DNA of 64,000 nucleotides from Brevibacillus porteri (GTDB lineage: Bacteria > Bacillota > Bacilli > Brevibacillales > Brevibacillaceae): NCBI RefSeq assembly GCF_003013475.1, contig NZ_PXZO01000037.1, positions 1 to 64,000 on the forward strand, written 5' to 3'. How positions within the stretch are numbered: the stretch's first letter is position 1; every line of letters starts with the position of its first letter. Below the pieces are notes generated by a model, which did not search any database, was not told the DNA's origin, and saw only the letters and a program-made list of their open reading frames with translations. The translations under genes were made by a program, and so were the position numbers. Below are positions 26,644-41,352 of the stretch, one piece after another.

Positions 26644-27306
26644 TTACTTGCCTCCTTCCTCAGTAGCGACGTTCTTTCTCGCTGGAAGGACTTCTCCACG
26701 ATAGATCCACACTTTAACACCGATGCGACCATAAGTGGTATGTGCTTCAGCAGTACCGTAGTCGATGTCAGCGCGCAATGTGTGAAGCGGAACAGTACCT
26801 TCGCTGTAACCTTCAGAACGTGCGATGTCCGCGCCGCCAAGACGACCGCTTACCAAGGTTTTGATACCTTTAGCACCTGAGCGCAGCGAACGAGTGATCG
26901 ATTGCTTTTGCGCACGGCGGAAAGAAATGCGGTTTTCCAATTGGCGTGCAATATTTTCAGCTACCAGAGTAGCATCCAGATCCGGACGTTTTACTTCGTT
27001 GATGTTGATATGAACGCGTTTGCCAGTCAGTTCGGTCAAAGTTTTGCGCAGAGTTTCAACCTCTGAACCACCTTTACCAATTACCATACCAGGCTTAGCG
27101 GTGTGAATCGTAACGTTCACGCGATTAGCTGCGCGTTCGATTTCGATCGTGGATACAGCAGCATCCTTCAGACGCCCTTTTACATACTTACGGATTTTCA
27201 AGTCTTCGTGCAACAGAGTTGCGAAGTCCTTGTCAGCGTACCATTTGGACTCCCAGTCACGAATGACACCGATCCGAAGACCTACCGGGCTTACCTTTTG
27301 ACCCAC
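26644..27306 (-). CDS. rpsC: 30S ribosomal protein S3
   Basis: 220 residues; [12 protein letters not shown] at the start, a KH domain ([18 protein letters not shown]) and the C-terminal domain [12 protein letters not shown]. It forms the mRNA entry tunnel. The start is GTG after AAGGAGG. Confidence 0.97.
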   Translation of the reverse strand: MGQKVSPVGLRIGVIRDWESKWYADKDFATLLHEDLKIRKYVKGRLKDAAVSTIEIERAANRVNVTIHTAKPGMVIGKGGSEVETLRKTLTELTGKRVHININEVKRPDLDATLVAENIARQLENRISFRRAQKQSITRSLRSGAKGIKTLVSGRLGGADIARSEGYSEGTVPLHTLRADIDYGTAEAHTTYGRIGVKVWIYRGEVLPARKNVATEEGGK

Positions 27307-27319
27307 ACGTAATCCCTCC

Positions 27320-27652
27320 TTATTTCTCGTTTAGTACCACTGTGATGTGGCTCGTGCGTTTATGGATGCGGCTAGCGCGACCCATAGCGCGCGGACGGAA
27401 ACGCTTCAACGTAGGACCTTGGTCTACGAAGATTTTGCCTACTACCAAGCTATTTGGATCCAGCTCATAGTTGTGCTCAGCGTTTGCAATAGCCGACTTC
27501 AGGAGCTTTTCAACAACTGGAGAAGCTGCCTTTGGCGTGTGTTTCAAGATCGCCAAAGCTTCACCTACTTGCTTGCCTCTGATCAAGTCAACCACCAGGC
27601 GGACTTTACGAGACGCGATGCGAATATTCCGTGCAACTGCTTTTGCTTCCAT
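27320..27652 (-). CDS. rplV: 50S ribosomal protein L22
   Basis: 110 residues; [20 protein letters not shown] and the long tunnel-lining hairpin [18 protein letters not shown]. No alteration typical of macrolide resistance (deletion in the hairpin) is seen. GAGGTAC precedes the ATG. Confidence 0.97.
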   Translation of the reverse strand: MEAKAVARNIRIASRKVRLVVDLIRGKQVGEALAILKHTPKAASPVVEKLLKSAIANAEHNYELDPNSLVVGKIFVDQGPTLKRFRPRAMGRASRIHKRTSHITVVLNEK

Positions 27653-27681
27653 CTTTGTACCTCCTCTCTGTCAAGAGAAAA

Positions 27682-27963
27682 TTAGCGCTTCTTGGACTTC
27701 TTGTCGTTGTCGACGTGACCCTTGAAGGTACGAGTTGGTGCGAATTCACCCAATTTATGACCAACCATGTCTTCCGATACGTATACAGGTACATGTTTGC
27801 GGCCATCGTAAACTGCAAACGTGTGTCCTACGAAATCAGGGAAGATGGTGGAACGGCGAGACCATGTTTTGATCACGCGTTTCTCGTTCTTTTCATTTTG
27901 CTCGTCAACTTTTTTCATCAAGTGGTCATCCACGAAAGGACCCTTTTTTAAGCTACGTCCCAT
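27682..27963 (-). CDS. rpsS: 30S ribosomal protein S19
   Basis: 93 residues; [18 protein letters not shown] and [20 protein letters not shown]. It is a head protein of the small subunit. The ATG at 27963 follows GGGAGG by 7 nt and matches the family start, rather than the ATG seven codons upstream. Confidence 0.96.
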   Translation of the reverse strand: MGRSLKKGPFVDDHLMKKVDEQNEKNEKRVIKTWSRRSTIFPDFVGHTFAVYDGRKHVPVYVSEDMVGHKLGEFAPTRTFKGHVDNDKKSKKR

Positions 27964-28012
27964 TAGTGAACCTCCCTTCGCCATAGGCGTTCGGTTATAG
28001 TATCAGCCTACC

Positions 28013-28843
28013 TTACTTTTTACGGCGGCGGATGATGTACTGGTCGGACTTGTTCTTCTTCTTACGAGTCTTGAGGCCCAGGGTTGGTTTACCCCAAGGA
28101 GTAACAGGAGCCTTACGACCGATTGGAGCGCGACCTTCACCACCACCGTGTGGGTGATCGTTAGGGTTCATTACGCTACCGCGAACTGTCGGGCGAATAC
28201 CCAACCAGCGGGAACGTCCTGCTTTACCGATGTTCAGCAATTCGTGATCTTGGTTACCTACTTGACCGATGGTAGCGCGGCATACGTTATGAATGCGGCG
28301 AGTTTCACCGGAAGACAGGCGTACGATTACGAATTCACCATCACGACCAAGCAATTGAGCAGAAGTACCAGCAGCGCGAACCAATTGGCCACCCTTACCA
28401 GGTTTCAGCTCGATGTTGTGGATGGTAGTACCTACCGGGATTTTCTCCATTGGCAGTGCGTTACCGATTTTGATGTCGGCATCTGCTCCGGATACAATCT
28501 GGTCGCCCACTTTCAGGTTTTGTGGAGCGATAATGTAACGCTTTTCACCGTCTGCATAGTTGATCAGCGCGATGTTAGCGGAACGGTTTGGATCGTATTC
28601 AATGGTTGCTACGCGACCAATGATACCATCTTTGTTACGTTTGAAGTCGATAATACGGTATTTACGTTTGTGACCGCCACCTTGATGACGAACGGTAATT
28701 CTACCTTGGTTGTTGCGACCAGCTTTTTTGCTGAGAGGCGCCAACAAGGATTTTTCGGGAGTCGACGTGGTGATCTCCTCGAAAGTAGAAACCGTCATTT
28801 GGCGACGACCAGGAGAAGTCGGTTTAAACTTTTTGATACCCAT
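28013..28843 (-). CDS. rplB: 50S ribosomal protein L2
   Basis: 276 residues; [15 protein letters not shown] at the start, [20 protein letters not shown] with the histidine near the peptidyl-transferase centre, and a basic tail. AGGAGGG precedes the ATG. Confidence 0.97.
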   Translation of the reverse strand: MGIKKFKPTSPGRRQMTVSTFEEITTSTPEKSLLAPLSKKAGRNNQGRITVRHQGGGHKRKYRIIDFKRNKDGIIGRVATIEYDPNRSANIALINYADGEKRYIIAPQNLKVGDQIVSGADADIKIGNALPMEKIPVGTTIHNIELKPGKGGQLVRAAGTSAQLLGRDGEFVIVRLSSGETRRIHNVCRATIGQVGNQDHELLNIGKAGRSRWLGIRPTVRGSVMNPNDHPHGGGEGRAPIGRKAPVTPWGKPTLGLKTRKKKNKSDQYIIRRRKK

Positions 28844-28875
28844 GTTAATACCCTCCTTTTCGGTAGTCGTCGAGG

Positions 28876-29166
28876 TTATACTCCCTCGTAGAAGGCCAAT
28901 TCTTTGCTGTCATCAGTCAGCTTAACGATTGCTTTCTTCCACTCGGATGTGTAACCGGAGTATTTTCCGTAGCGTTTTGGTTTCGCAGGTACACGAACTG
29001 TGTTAACTGCTTCTACTTTTACGCCAAATACTTTTTCAACAGCTTGTTTGATTTCTGTCTTGTTGGCTTTGAGAGGTACTTCGAATACGTACTTTTTCTC
29101 AGCCATCATGTCAGTGGTGCGCTCGGTAATGACAGGGCGTTTAAGGACATCATGAAGGCTCTTCAT
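28876..29166 (-). CDS. rplW: 50S ribosomal protein L23
   Basis: 96 residues; [15 protein letters not shown] and [14 protein letters not shown]. It is at the tunnel exit and is the docking site for trigger factor and SRP. Its start overlaps the end of rplD by 1 nt. Confidence 0.97.
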   Translation of the reverse strand: MKSLHDVLKRPVITERTTDMMAEKKYVFEVPLKANKTEIKQAVEKVFGVKVEAVNTVRVPAKPKRYGKYSGYTSEWKKAIVKLTDDSKELAFYEGV

Positions 29167-29789
29167 TAGGCGAGCACCTCCTCTACTTTCGCAATCGCTT
29201 CTTTCGTCACGATTACTTTGTCATGCGCTACCAGATCAAGAACGTTAATGCCTGCAGCATCTACGATTTTTGCACCTGGAATATTGCGGGAAGCAAGAGC
29301 TACGTTTTGGTCGTACTCGGAAGTAACGATCAGAACTTTGCGATCTGCTTTCAAGTTGTTCAGAACAACTGTCATTTCTTTCGTTTTAGGAGCTGCAATG
29401 TTCAGAGCATCCAAAACCAACATTTCATTGCTTTGTACTTTTGCGGAGAGTGCGGATTTCAGTGCCAAACGGCGAACTTTACGGTTCAGTTTGTAACCGT
29501 ATTTGCGCGGAGTTGGACCGAATACAACACCGCCACCTTTCCATTGCGGAGAGCGAATGGAACCTTGGCGTGCACGTCCTGTACCTTTTTGGCGCCATGG
29601 CTTGCGGCCACCACCACGTACTTCAGAACGGTTCTTTACATCATGTGTACCTTGACGTTGGGATGCTTGTTGCATCACGATCGCATCGTACAGAACTGCG
29701 CTGTTAGGCTCAATCCCAAATACGCTGTCTGCCAGATCGATTTCGCCAACTTGAGAACCGCTTTGGTTATAAAGAGCTACTTTCGGCAT
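29166..29789 (-). CDS. rplD: 50S ribosomal protein L4
   Basis: 207 residues; the tunnel loop [19 protein letters not shown] is intact, without changes typical of macrolide resistance. In some bacteria L4 also regulates the S10 operon. GAAAGGAGG precedes the ATG. Confidence 0.97.
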   Translation of the reverse strand: MPKVALYNQSGSQVGEIDLADSVFGIEPNSAVLYDAIVMQQASQRQGTHDVKNRSEVRGGGRKPWRQKGTGRARQGSIRSPQWKGGGVVFGPTPRKYGYKLNRKVRRLALKSALSAKVQSNEMLVLDALNIAAPKTKEMTVVLNNLKADRKVLIVTSEYDQNVALASRNIPGAKIVDAAGINVLDLVAHDKVIVTKEAIAKVEEVLA

Positions 29790-29809
29790 GTCAGTTCCTC
29801 CTTTCCTTA

Positions 29810-30439
29810 CTAGTTCTTCTTGACTGCCGTGGAAACCAGTACGCAGCCGTTTTTCGGACCAGGCACGGAGCCTTTTACGAGAATCAAGTTGCGTTCTGCG
29901 ATAACTTTAACCACTTCCAGGTTTTGAATGGTAACGTTGTCTCCACCCATTTGACCTGGCAGGGTTTGGCCTTTAAATACACGACCTGGATCGACAGCAC
30001 CCAAAGAACCTGGGCGGCGATGGTAGCGTGAACCGTGAGCCATAGGACCGCGGGATTGATTGTGACGTTTGATCGCACCTTGGAAACCTTTACCCTTGGT
30101 TACGCCGGCAACGTCAACGAATTCTCCCTCAGCAAAAATGTCAGCCTTCAACTCTTGACCAACCTCATAGTCAGCGAGGTTTACTCCGCGAATTTCGCGA
30201 ATGAAGCGCTTAGGAGCAGTGTTAGCTTTTGCTGCATGGCCTTTTTCCGGCTTGTTAGCGCGCTGTTCTTTTTTGTCTTCGAAGCCGATTTGAATTGCTT
30301 CATAACCGTCGTTCGCAACGTCTTTCTTCTGAAGAACTACGTTAGAACCTGCCTCGATAACCGTTACAGCAATCGCTGTTCCGTTTGGACCAAAAACTTG
30401 ACTCATTCCAAGTTTTTTCCCTAAGATTCCTTTGGTCAT
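29810..30439 (-). CDS. rplC: 50S ribosomal protein L3
   Basis: 209 residues; [14 protein letters not shown] at the start and [20 protein letters not shown] with the peptidyl-transferase loop. The ATG at 30439, 6 nt after AGGAGGTG, is preferred to the GTG three codons upstream. Confidence 0.97.
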   Translation of the reverse strand: MTKGILGKKLGMSQVFGPNGTAIAVTVIEAGSNVVLQKKDVANDGYEAIQIGFEDKKEQRANKPEKGHAAKANTAPKRFIREIRGVNLADYEVGQELKADIFAEGEFVDVAGVTKGKGFQGAIKRHNQSRGPMAHGSRYHRRPGSLGAVDPGRVFKGQTLPGQMGGDNVTIQNLEVVKVIAERNLILVKGSVPGPKNGCVLVSTAVKKN

Positions 30440-30586
30440 TTGTGCCACCTCCTGTGCTTATTTCAGTAAAACGCTTTATGTTGTATCAAGTCCCCATCGA
30501 TGCGCAGGGGTGCCATTTAAGGGTTTGTTGCTTGGTATAACACGCTTATCAAGACAACGTCTGCGCGTGTATCGCTTTTTGGGACC

Positions 30587-30922
<336 letters not shown>

Positions 30923-31030
30923 TTAAACAGACATTTCTCCGTGGAAATATCCTGCACCCCAGTCATGGCAAAGGGCCCGGGTGTGTCAGCAACCTCCCAC
31001 ATCATCGCAAGTCCATGACCAACATTCAAT

Positions 31031-31059
31031 ATTGTACTAAAAAGATCTGGGCAACGCAA
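31031..31059 (-). promoter_or_regulatory. Sigma-A promoter of the S10 superoperon
   Basis: On the minus strand, TTGCGT and TACAAT are 17 nt apart. They lie about 140 nt upstream of rpsJ in the 30,896-31,252 gap, which otherwise holds only this leader and the divergent globin promoter region (a TATAAT at 31191-31196 without a good -35). Confidence 0.8.
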
Positions 31060-31252
31060 GTTTTTTCTTGGGTTTCCGTATATTTTTTTTGTACATGGTG
31101 TGCCTACTGAATGACTCACCTTGATCATCTTACAGATTTCTGCGAAGAAAGGCAAGCGGGATTACCTGCCAACTCGCCGAGTAATCTATCTATAATAGAA
31201 GGAAGACGTTATACTTATGATTGTAATCGTTATGAAATGGAGGTTTTCCTCA

Positions 31253-31639
31253 ATGTCTGATGTGAATCAAACCCCTTATGAAATCATTGGCGGTGCAGAT
31301 ACCTTGACCCGTCTTGTCGATACCTTTTATGATCTGGTAAAGCAGCATCCCGATATTACCGAACTCTTCCCTGAAGATTTAACCCAAGTAAAGGAGCGAC
31401 AATATCAGTTTTTGACACAGTTTCTCGGTGGTCCAAGCCTGTATTCGGACGCCCATGGCCATCCAATGCTGAGAGCACGGCACATGCCGTTCCCTATTGG
31501 ACCTATACAGGCAGAGGCTTGGCTCGCTTGTATGGATAAAGCCATGGATCTGACTGGACTCGAAGGCGAGATTCGGAAGCAAATCTTTGATCGCTTGCGT
31601 TTAACCGCCCACCATATGGTCAATAAGTGGGATCAATAA
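31253..31639 (+). CDS. Truncated haemoglobin, group II (YjbI-like)
   Basis: 128 residues with the 2-on-2 globin pattern: YEIIGGADTLTRLVDTFYDL (helix A/B with Tyr B10), QFLTQFLGGP, the proximal haem histidine in LRARHMPFPIG and the Trp in AEAWLACMDKAM (Trp G8), typical of group II. Roles proposed for the family include oxygen or NO handling. The ATG at 31253 follows GGAGG by about 10 nt. It is the only plus-strand gene in the core block. Confidence 0.88.
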   Translation: MSDVNQTPYEIIGGADTLTRLVDTFYDLVKQHPDITELFPEDLTQVKERQYQFLTQFLGGPSLYSDAHGHPMLRARHMPFPIGPIQAEAWLACMDKAMDLTGLEGEIRKQIFDRLRLTAHHMVNKWDQ

Positions 31640-31641
31640 GA

Positions 31642-31675
31642 AAAAGCGTAGGACAATTACTGTCCTACGCTTTTG
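31642..31675. terminator. Bidirectional terminator between globin and EamA genes
   Basis: AGCGTAGGACA and TGTCCTACGCT form a perfect 11-bp stem with a 5-nt loop, flanked by A- and T-runs on both sides. The stop codon of the EamA gene lies inside the stem. Confidence 0.85.
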
Positions 31676-32600
31676 TTGTTATATCAGGCGTTGCTGCCGC
31701 ACGTGTGGCTTTCGATCCCACCAGACTACGCGATCCCAAATAAACACCGCCTACGATCATACACAGTGCTAGTAAGTGTACGAGTTGAAGGCTTTCTCCC
31801 AGGAATATCGCCGCAAATACCAAACTGGCCATTGGCATTCCATTTAGGAAAACAGCCGTTCGACTCGCTCCCAGCTGGCGTATCCCATAATTCCAGCCGA
31901 TCGAGCCGAGCGCTGTTGATAGCGCACCTGAAGCAAATATTACAAGCCACTGGAAGGAAGAAACGTCCAAAGAAAGATAATAGGAAGCTGGTTGAACAGT
32001 CAATGCAACTCCCCACAAGAAGATGACCCCAAACATTTGCGATAATGCCGTAATTAAAAGTACCGGTACCCCTCTTACGACCAATTTCCGTATGAGTAAA
32101 CCACCCGTTACATACATGAGCATGGAGAAAAACATAATGGCATCTCCCCAGCCATTCATATGAAGGCCACCGTGCTGAGAGATGACCACAATCAATACTC
32201 CGGCAAAGCCCATTCCAATGCCAAGCCCTTTTTTCAACGACATGCCTTCCCCTAAGAGAAGCATCGCCAAGAGCGCCGTTGCCAATGGATTTAATCCAAG
32301 AATAAGCGACGCATTTCCTGCTGTCGTATATTGAACACCCGCCGCAAGCGTTATTTGATGAAGCGCGATAGAACTAGCACCGACTCCAGCCAACAAAAAC
32401 CAATCTGTTTTGCTAAATCGCAAACTCTTTCTGTATAAGAAGATGAGTGGCGATAAACAGATTCCACCGACTGTCATGCGTATAGCGGCAACATATAATG
32501 GAGGGAACGTTGCTAAATATTTGACCATGACCACGTTCAATCCCCACAGCGTGACAACACCCGCAAGCATAAGAAACAATAATCGCTCATTATTTTTCAT
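31665..32600 (-). CDS. EamA/DMT-family transporter
   Basis: 311 residues with about ten transmembrane helices in two EamA repeats (GVVTLWGLNVVMVKYLATFP opening the first; VTGGLLIRKLVVRGVP in the second). The family exports or imports amino acids, nucleosides or drugs; the substrate is unknown. The ATG at 32600 follows GGGGGATA. It sits between tuf and rpsJ, unusual company for this operon region. Confidence 0.85.
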   Translation of the reverse strand: MKNNERLLFLMLAGVVTLWGLNVVMVKYLATFPPLYVAAIRMTVGGICLSPLIFLYRKSLRFSKTDWFLLAGVGASSIALHQITLAAGVQYTTAGNASLILGLNPLATALLAMLLLGEGMSLKKGLGIGMGFAGVLIVVISQHGGLHMNGWGDAIMFFSMLMYVTGGLLIRKLVVRGVPVLLITALSQMFGVIFLWGVALTVQPASYYLSLDVSSFQWLVIFASGALSTALGSIGWNYGIRQLGASRTAVFLNGMPMASLVFAAIFLGESLQLVHLLALCMIVGGVYLGSRSLVGSKATRAAATPDITTKA

Positions 32601-32703
32601 CTCTAGTATCCCCCATCCAATCCTGATGGTATTGTAGCATATTGCTACGAAAGGCAAATTGAATGATTTTGATGGGAGTTATTTAAAAATTCGATAAAAG
32701 CAC

Positions 32704-32738
32704 ATAAAAAAACCCGACAACCAAAGTTGTCGGGTTTT
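32704..32738 (-). terminator. Intrinsic terminator of tuf
   Basis: AACCCGACAA and TTGTCGGGTT make a perfect 10-bp stem with a 6-nt loop and a T-run on the minus strand. It ends the str operon. Confidence 0.9.
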
Positions 32739-32753
32739 GTGTATCAGTAAAAC

Positions 32754-33944
32754 CTAAGCGTCGATAGAAGCTACAACGCCTGCGCCTACTGTACGGCCAC
32801 CTTCGCGGATCGCGAAGCGAGTACCTTGTTCCATCGCTACTGGAGCGATCAGTTCTACAGTGAACTCAGTGTTGTCGCCAGGCATGATCATTTCAACGCC
32901 TTCTGGCAGTTGGATGATACCTGTTACGTCAGTTGTACGGAAGTAGAATTGTGGACGGTAGTTAGCAAAGAAAGGAGTGTGACGTCCGCCTTCTTCTTTG
33001 GACAGAACGTAAACTTCTGCTTTGAACTTCGTGTAAGGCTTAACGGAACCTGGTTTCGCCAAGCATTGTCCACGCTCGATGTCGTTACGGTCTACACCGC
33101 GCAGAAGAGCACCGATGTTGTCACCAGCTTGAGCGGAATCCAGCAATTTGCGGAACATCTCAACGCCAGTTACAGTAGTTGTTTTTGTTTCTTCAGCCAA
33201 ACCGATGATCTCAACTTGGTCACCAACTTTTACTACACCGCGCTCTACGCGACCAGTAGCAACAGTACCACGACCAGTGATCGTGAACACGTCCTCTACA
33301 GGCATCAGGAACGGCTTGTCAGTTGCGCGCTCAGGAGTTGGGATGTAGGAATCTACAGCTTCCATCAGCTCAACAATTTTCTTAGCCCAGTCACCAGTTG
33401 GGTTATCCAAAGCTTCTTTAGCAGAACCTTTGATTACTGGAGTGTCGTCACCTGGGAACTCATATTGAGACAACAGGTCACGAATTTCCATTTCAACCAG
33501 TTCCAACAACTCTTCATCGTCTACCATGTCGCATTTGTTCATGAATACTACGATGTAAGGTACGCCTACTTGCTTGGAGAGCAGGATGTGCTCGCGAGTT
33601 TGTGGCATAGGGCCATCAGCTGCGGATACAACCAGGATAGCGCCGTCCATTTGAGCAGCACCAGTAATCATGTTTTTCACGTAGTCAGCGTGACCAGGGC
33701 AGTCAACGTGAGCATAGTGACGGTTGTCAGTTTCGTACTCAACGTGAGCAGTGTTGATTGTGATACCGCGCTCTTTTTCTTCTGGAGCAGCGTCAATTGC
33801 AGCATAGTTCATAGCTTGTGCTTTACCGCTCTGTGCCAATACAGTTGTAATAGCAGCAGTCAGGGTAGTTTTACCATGGTCAACGTGACCGATAGTACCA
33901 ATGTTAACGTGTGGTTTATTACGCTCAAATTTCGCTTTTGCCAT
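32754..33944 (-). CDS. tuf: Elongation factor Tu
   Basis: 396 residues. GTPase motifs [17 protein letters not shown] and NKCDMVDD are followed by the two beta-barrel domains. It delivers aminoacyl-tRNA to the ribosome. It lies after fusA with a 120-nt gap and ends in a strong terminator. Confidence 0.98.
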   Translation of the reverse strand: MAKAKFERNKPHVNIGTIGHVDHGKTTLTAAITTVLAQSGKAQAMNYAAIDAAPEEKERGITINTAHVEYETDNRHYAHVDCPGHADYVKNMITGAAQMDGAILVVSAADGPMPQTREHILLSKQVGVPYIVVFMNKCDMVDDEELLELVEMEIRDLLSQYEFPGDDTPVIKGSAKEALDNPTGDWAKKIVELMEAVDSYIPTPERATDKPFLMPVEDVFTITGRGTVATGRVERGVVKVGDQVEIIGLAEETKTTTVTGVEMFRKLLDSAQAGDNIGALLRGVDRNDIERGQCLAKPGSVKPYTKFKAEVYVLSKEEGGRHTPFFANYRPQFYFRTTDVTGIIQLPEGVEMIMPGDNTEFTVELIAPVAMEQGTRFAIREGGRTVGAGVVASIDA

Positions 33945-34064
33945 GAGAGGAAAGCCTCCTTATAGATAAGGGTTTTATGGTTTGAAGAAAGGTTTACCTT
34001 ACAAATGGTTGTCCCTTCCATATTGTAAACCTTTCTGATTGCAAGATAAAGCTGTAACCTGTAA

Positions 34065-36143
34065 TTATTCGCCTTTAGATTTCTTGATGATCTCTTCAGC
34101 GATAAATTTAGGTACTTCTTCGTAGTGGTCGATCACCATGGAGTAAACGCCACGGCCTTGGGTACGGGAACGAAGAATTGTGGAGTAACCGAACATCTCG
34201 GACAGTGGTACCATCGCACGGATTACTTGTGCATTTGCACGAGCTTCCATACCTTCGATACGACCGCGGCGGGAGTTCAGGTCGCCCATTACGTCGCCCA
34301 TGTACTCTTCTGGCATTGTAACTTCTACTTTCATGATTGGCTCGAGCAGTACTGCGCCACATTTTTTCGCAGCTTCCTTCAATGCGAGGGAACCTGCTAC
34401 TTTAAATGCCATCTCGTTAGAGTCAACATCATGGTAGCTACCGTCTACGATAGTAGCTTTGATATCAACCAGCGGGAAGCCGGCGATAACACCATTTTTC
34501 ATGGACTCTTCGATACCCGCTTGAACAGCAGGGATGTATTCGCGTGGTACTACACCACCAACGATTTTGTTTTCGAATTGGAAGCCTTGACCAGCTTCGA
34601 GAGGAGCAAATTCCACCCAAACGTGACCGTATTGACCACGACCGCCGGACTGACGAACGAATTTACCTTCCACTTTCGCTGCGTTACGGAATGTTTCACG
34701 GTAAGCAACCTGTGGAGCACCTACGTTCGACTCAACTTTAAATTCGCGTTTCAGACGGTCAACGATGATCTCCAAGTGAAGTTCACCCATACCGGAGATG
34801 ATAGTTTGACCAGTCTCTTCGTCTGTACGAGTTCTGAACGTTGGATCCTCTTCAGCCAGTTTGGACAGGCCGATACCCATCTTGTCTTGGTCTGCTTTGG
34901 ATTTTGGTTCGATCGCAACAGAGATAACTGGCTCTGGGAAGTCCATAGACTCGAGGATTACAGGAGCCTTTTCATCACACAGAGTATCACCAGTTGTTGT
35001 ATCTTTCAAACCTACAGCTGCTGCAATGTCACCGGAGTAAACCGTTTGGATCTCTTCACGGTGGTTTGCGTGCATTTGCAGGATACGGCCTACACGCTCA
35101 CGTTTACCCTTAGTAGAGTTGAGAACGTAAGAACCGGAATTCAGTACACCGGAGTATACACGGAAGAATGTCAAACGACCAACATACGGGTCAGTCATGA
35201 TCTTGAACGCAAGAGCAGAGAACGGACCGTTGTCGTCAGCTGGACGATCAACTTCATCTTCAGTATCTGGCAATGTACCTTTAATTGCAGGGATATCTAC
35301 CGGAGACGGCAGGTAAGATACTACGTTGTCCAGCATAGGCTGAACACCTTTGTTCTTGTAAGAAGAACCGCACATTACCGGCGTCAGTTTGCACTCAATA
35401 GTTCCCTTACGCAGAGCAGCACGGATTTCGTCGTTGGTCAGCTCTTCGCCTTCCAAGTACTTCATCATGAGCTCTTCGTCTTGTTCTGCAGCTGCCTCAA
35501 CCATCGCCATACGAAGTTCTTCGCAACGAGCGAGCAGGTCAGCAGGGATTTCAGCGGAGTCAGAAGTTTTACCCAAATCATCGGTATATACGATTGCCTT
35601 CATTTCGATCAGGTCAACCATACCTTTGAATTGATCTTCTGCACCGATTGGATATTGGATTGCTACAGGATTTGCACCCAGGCGAGATTTGATCTGACCC
35701 AAGCACATATCGAAGTTAGCACCCATGATATCCATTTTGTTGATGTAGCACATGCGTGGTACGCCATAGCGGTCAGCTTGGCGCCATACGGTTTCGGTTT
35801 GTGGCTCAACGCCACCTTTTGCGTCAAAAACGGTTACAGCACCGTCAAGAACGCGCAGGGAGCGCTCAACTTCTACAGTGAAGTCTACGTGGCCTGGTGT
35901 ATCGATGATGTTGATACGATGACCAGCCCATTGAGCAGTAGTAGCAGCCGAAGTGATCGTGATACCACGCTCTTGCTCTTGTTCCATCCAGTCCATGGTT
36001 GCTGCACCTTCGTGCACCTCACCAATTTTATGAACGCGACCAGTGTAGAACAGAATACGCTCAGTAGTCGTCGTCTTACCAGCATCGATGTGAGCCATGA
36101 TACCGATATTACGCGTATTCGGCAAAGAGAACTCGCGAGCCAT
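34065..36143 (-). CDS. fusA: Elongation factor G
   Basis: 692 residues; G1 [10 protein letters not shown]3 DTPGHVDF, G4 NKMD, and domains II-V in full. It catalyses translocation. The start at [10 protein letters not shown] (36143) agrees with the family, though the ORF is open further upstream. Confidence 0.98.
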   Translation of the reverse strand: MAREFSLPNTRNIGIMAHIDAGKTTTTERILFYTGRVHKIGEVHEGAATMDWMEQEQERGITITSAATTAQWAGHRINIIDTPGHVDFTVEVERSLRVLDGAVTVFDAKGGVEPQTETVWRQADRYGVPRMCYINKMDIMGANFDMCLGQIKSRLGANPVAIQYPIGAEDQFKGMVDLIEMKAIVYTDDLGKTSDSAEIPADLLARCEELRMAMVEAAAEQDEELMMKYLEGEELTNDEIRAALRKGTIECKLTPVMCGSSYKNKGVQPMLDNVVSYLPSPVDIPAIKGTLPDTEDEVDRPADDNGPFSALAFKIMTDPYVGRLTFFRVYSGVLNSGSYVLNSTKGKRERVGRILQMHANHREEIQTVYSGDIAAAVGLKDTTTGDTLCDEKAPVILESMDFPEPVISVAIEPKSKADQDKMGIGLSKLAEEDPTFRTRTDEETGQTIISGMGELHLEIIVDRLKREFKVESNVGAPQVAYRETFRNAAKVEGKFVRQSGGRGQYGHVWVEFAPLEAGQGFQFENKIVGGVVPREYIPAVQAGIEESMKNGVIAGFPLVDIKATIVDGSYHDVDSNEMAFKVAGSLALKEAAKKCGAVLLEPIMKVEVTMPEEYMGDVMGDLNSRRGRIEGMEARANAQVIRAMVPLSEMFGYSTILRSRTQGRGVYSMVIDHYEEVPKFIAEEIIKKSKGE

Positions 36144-36212
36144 TAGGTATGCTCCTTCCATACTCGAGTTTGAGAATAAACGGGTATCCAATACGGACAC
36201 CCGATTCAATTC

Positions 36213-36683
36213 CTACCAGCGATAGTGAGCAAACGCTTTGTTCGCTTCAGCCATCTTGTGCGTGTCTTCACGCTTTTTAACTGCTGCACCGGTGTTGTTA
36301 GCAGCGTCCATGATCTCGTTAGCAAGACGTTGTTCCATGGTTTTCTCTCCACGGTTACGGGAGTAGTTAACCATCCAACGCAGACCAAGAGTGGTACGGC
36401 GCTCCGGTTTTACTTCGATTGGTACTTGGTAGTTAGCACCACCTACACGGCGAGCTTTAACTTCCAGTACTGGCATTACGTTTTTCAGTGCTTCTTCAAA
36501 CACTTCCATCGGGTTGCGACCTGTGCGCTCCTGGATGATGTCAAATGCGTTGTAGAGAATGTTCTGAGCTACACCACGCTTACCATCCAACATCAGGCGG
36601 TTAATCAAGCGAGTAACCAACTTGCTGTTGTGAATAGGATCTGGCAGCACGTCACGACGGGTTACAGGACCTTTACGAGGCAT
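36213..36683 (-). CDS. rpsG: 30S ribosomal protein S7
   Basis: 156 residues; [20 protein letters not shown] and the family C-terminus ([13 protein letters not shown]). It nucleates assembly of the 30S head. GAAGGAGGG precedes the ATG at 36683. Confidence 0.97.
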   Translation of the reverse strand: MPRKGPVTRRDVLPDPIHNSKLVTRLINRLMLDGKRGVAQNILYNAFDIIQERTGRNPMEVFEEALKNVMPVLEVKARRVGGANYQVPIEVKPERRTTLGLRWMVNYSRNRGEKTMEQRLANEIMDAANNTGAAVKKREDTHKMAEANKAFAHYRW

Positions 36684-36737
36684 CGTATTCCCTCCTTCTT
36701 TTCGATATAAAGTCACGCCACTTCACAGGCGTTTGTC

Positions 36738-37181
36738 TTATTTCTTTTTCGCTGCAGCTGCTGCTTGACCTGGCTTCGGACGCTTAGTACCGTACTTGGA
36801 ACGACCTTGTTTACGGTTGTTCACACCAGCAGTGTCAAGTGCACCACGAACGATATGGTAGCGTACCCCTGGCAAGTCTTTTACACGACCGCCGCGCACC
36901 AGCACGACGCTATGTTCTTGCAGGTTGTGGCCAATACCACCGATGTAAGCTGTTACCTCGATTCCGTTTGTCAAACGCACACGAGCGTATTTACGCAACG
37001 CGGAGTTCGGTTTTTTCGGAGTCATGGTACCTACACGAGTGCAAACACCACGTTTTTGAGGAGAGCTTTGGTTGGTTTGGCTTTTCTTGAAGCTGTTGTA
37101 CCCCTTTTGAAGAGCTGGGGACTTCGACTTCACAACCTTATCCTCGCGACCTTTACGCACCAATTGGTTAATTGTAGGCAT
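36738..37181 (-). CDS. rpsL: 30S ribosomal protein S12
   Basis: 147 residues; [12 protein letters not shown], the decoding-loop segments [17 protein letters not shown] and [13 protein letters not shown] retain the lysines whose change gives streptomycin resistance, so the sequence reads as sensitive. GGGAGG precedes the ATG at 37181. The alanine-rich tail is longer than in Bacillus subtilis. Confidence 0.97.
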   Translation of the reverse strand: MPTINQLVRKGREDKVVKSKSPALQKGYNSFKKSQTNQSSPQKRGVCTRVGTMTPKKPNSALRKYARVRLTNGIEVTAYIGGIGHNLQEHSVVLVRGGRVKDLPGVRYHIVRGALDTAGVNNRKQGRSKYGTKRPKPGQAAAAAKKK

Positions 37182-37303
37182 GATGTTACCTCCCTTCTTA
37201 ATACCCAATCTTCAAGACCACAGATCCAGGTGAGTCATTTTTAGGTCAAATAGAAAGTCCTTGTCCAGTATTACGCAACGTGTAATCACAGACAAAAACA
37301 TCG

Positions 37304-37558
37304 TCAACCACTTTTTTTAATCGCAGCAGTAGCTGCCCCCACTTCAATTCCGCACGCTTTGCCTAAACGACGCATGGAATCTACATGGATGACTGGAACA
37401 CCCTTCTCTTTGCAAAGGAGCTCGACTTTTTGGGTCAAACGCTTATCTGCATCGACAGCGATATACACTGCTTCTACCTGTTGGCTTTCAACAGCTTTAA
37501 TCGTCTGCTTAATGCCGATTGTCAAGTCCTTGGCCCGCTCGACTTTTTCATAAGACAT
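37304..37558 (-). CDS. rplGB: L7Ae-like K-turn RNA-binding protein (YbxF-like)
   Basis: 84 residues; LTQKVELLCKEKGVPVIHVD and LGKACGIEVGAA match the L7Ae/L30e fold that binds kink-turn RNA. It occupies the usual position between rpoC and rpsL. It is the first gene of the str operon, behind the promoter at 37603-37631. The ATG at 37558 is chosen by family start. Confidence 0.9.
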   Translation of the reverse strand: MSYEKVERAKDLTIGIKQTIKAVESQQVEAVYIAVDADKRLTQKVELLCKEKGVPVIHVDSMRRLGKACGIEVGAATAAIKKSG

Positions 37559-37602
37559 GATTCTCATATCCTCCAAAGTACAGATGTCAGGCACACTTGA
37601 AT

Positions 37603-37631
37603 ATAATATCAGGTGGGCTAGTTGTTGTCAA
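37603..37631 (-). promoter_or_regulatory. Sigma-A promoter of the str operon
   Basis: On the minus strand, TTGACA and TATTAT are 17 nt apart. It is placed immediately after the rpoC terminator and drives the L7Ae-like gene, rpsL, rpsG, fusA and tuf. Confidence 0.85.
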
Positions 37632-37642
37632 CGCCCATTTGA

Positions 37643-37688
37643 TATTTTTTATTTAGGAAAGCGCCCACCAATTGGTGATGGGCGCTTT
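37643..37688 (-). terminator. Intrinsic terminator of rpoBC
   Basis: On the minus strand, AAAGCGCCCA and TGGGCGCTTT form a stem extended by CACCAATTGGTG-like symmetry, then an A/T-rich tail. It ends rpoC just before the str promoter. Confidence 0.75.
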
Positions 37689-37696
37689 TCCCGCAA

Positions 37697-41323
<3,627 letters not shown>

Positions 41324-41352
41324 AGGGCGTTACCTCCCTTGGTACCGGAATC

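Noticed and set aside
34125..36146. Very long open frames opposite fusA, tuf, rpoB and rpoC (for example about 670 codons opposite fusA)
   Set aside because: They mirror strongly codon-biased essential genes, have no ribosome sites and encode low-complexity Cys/Phe/His-rich chains. They are shadows.
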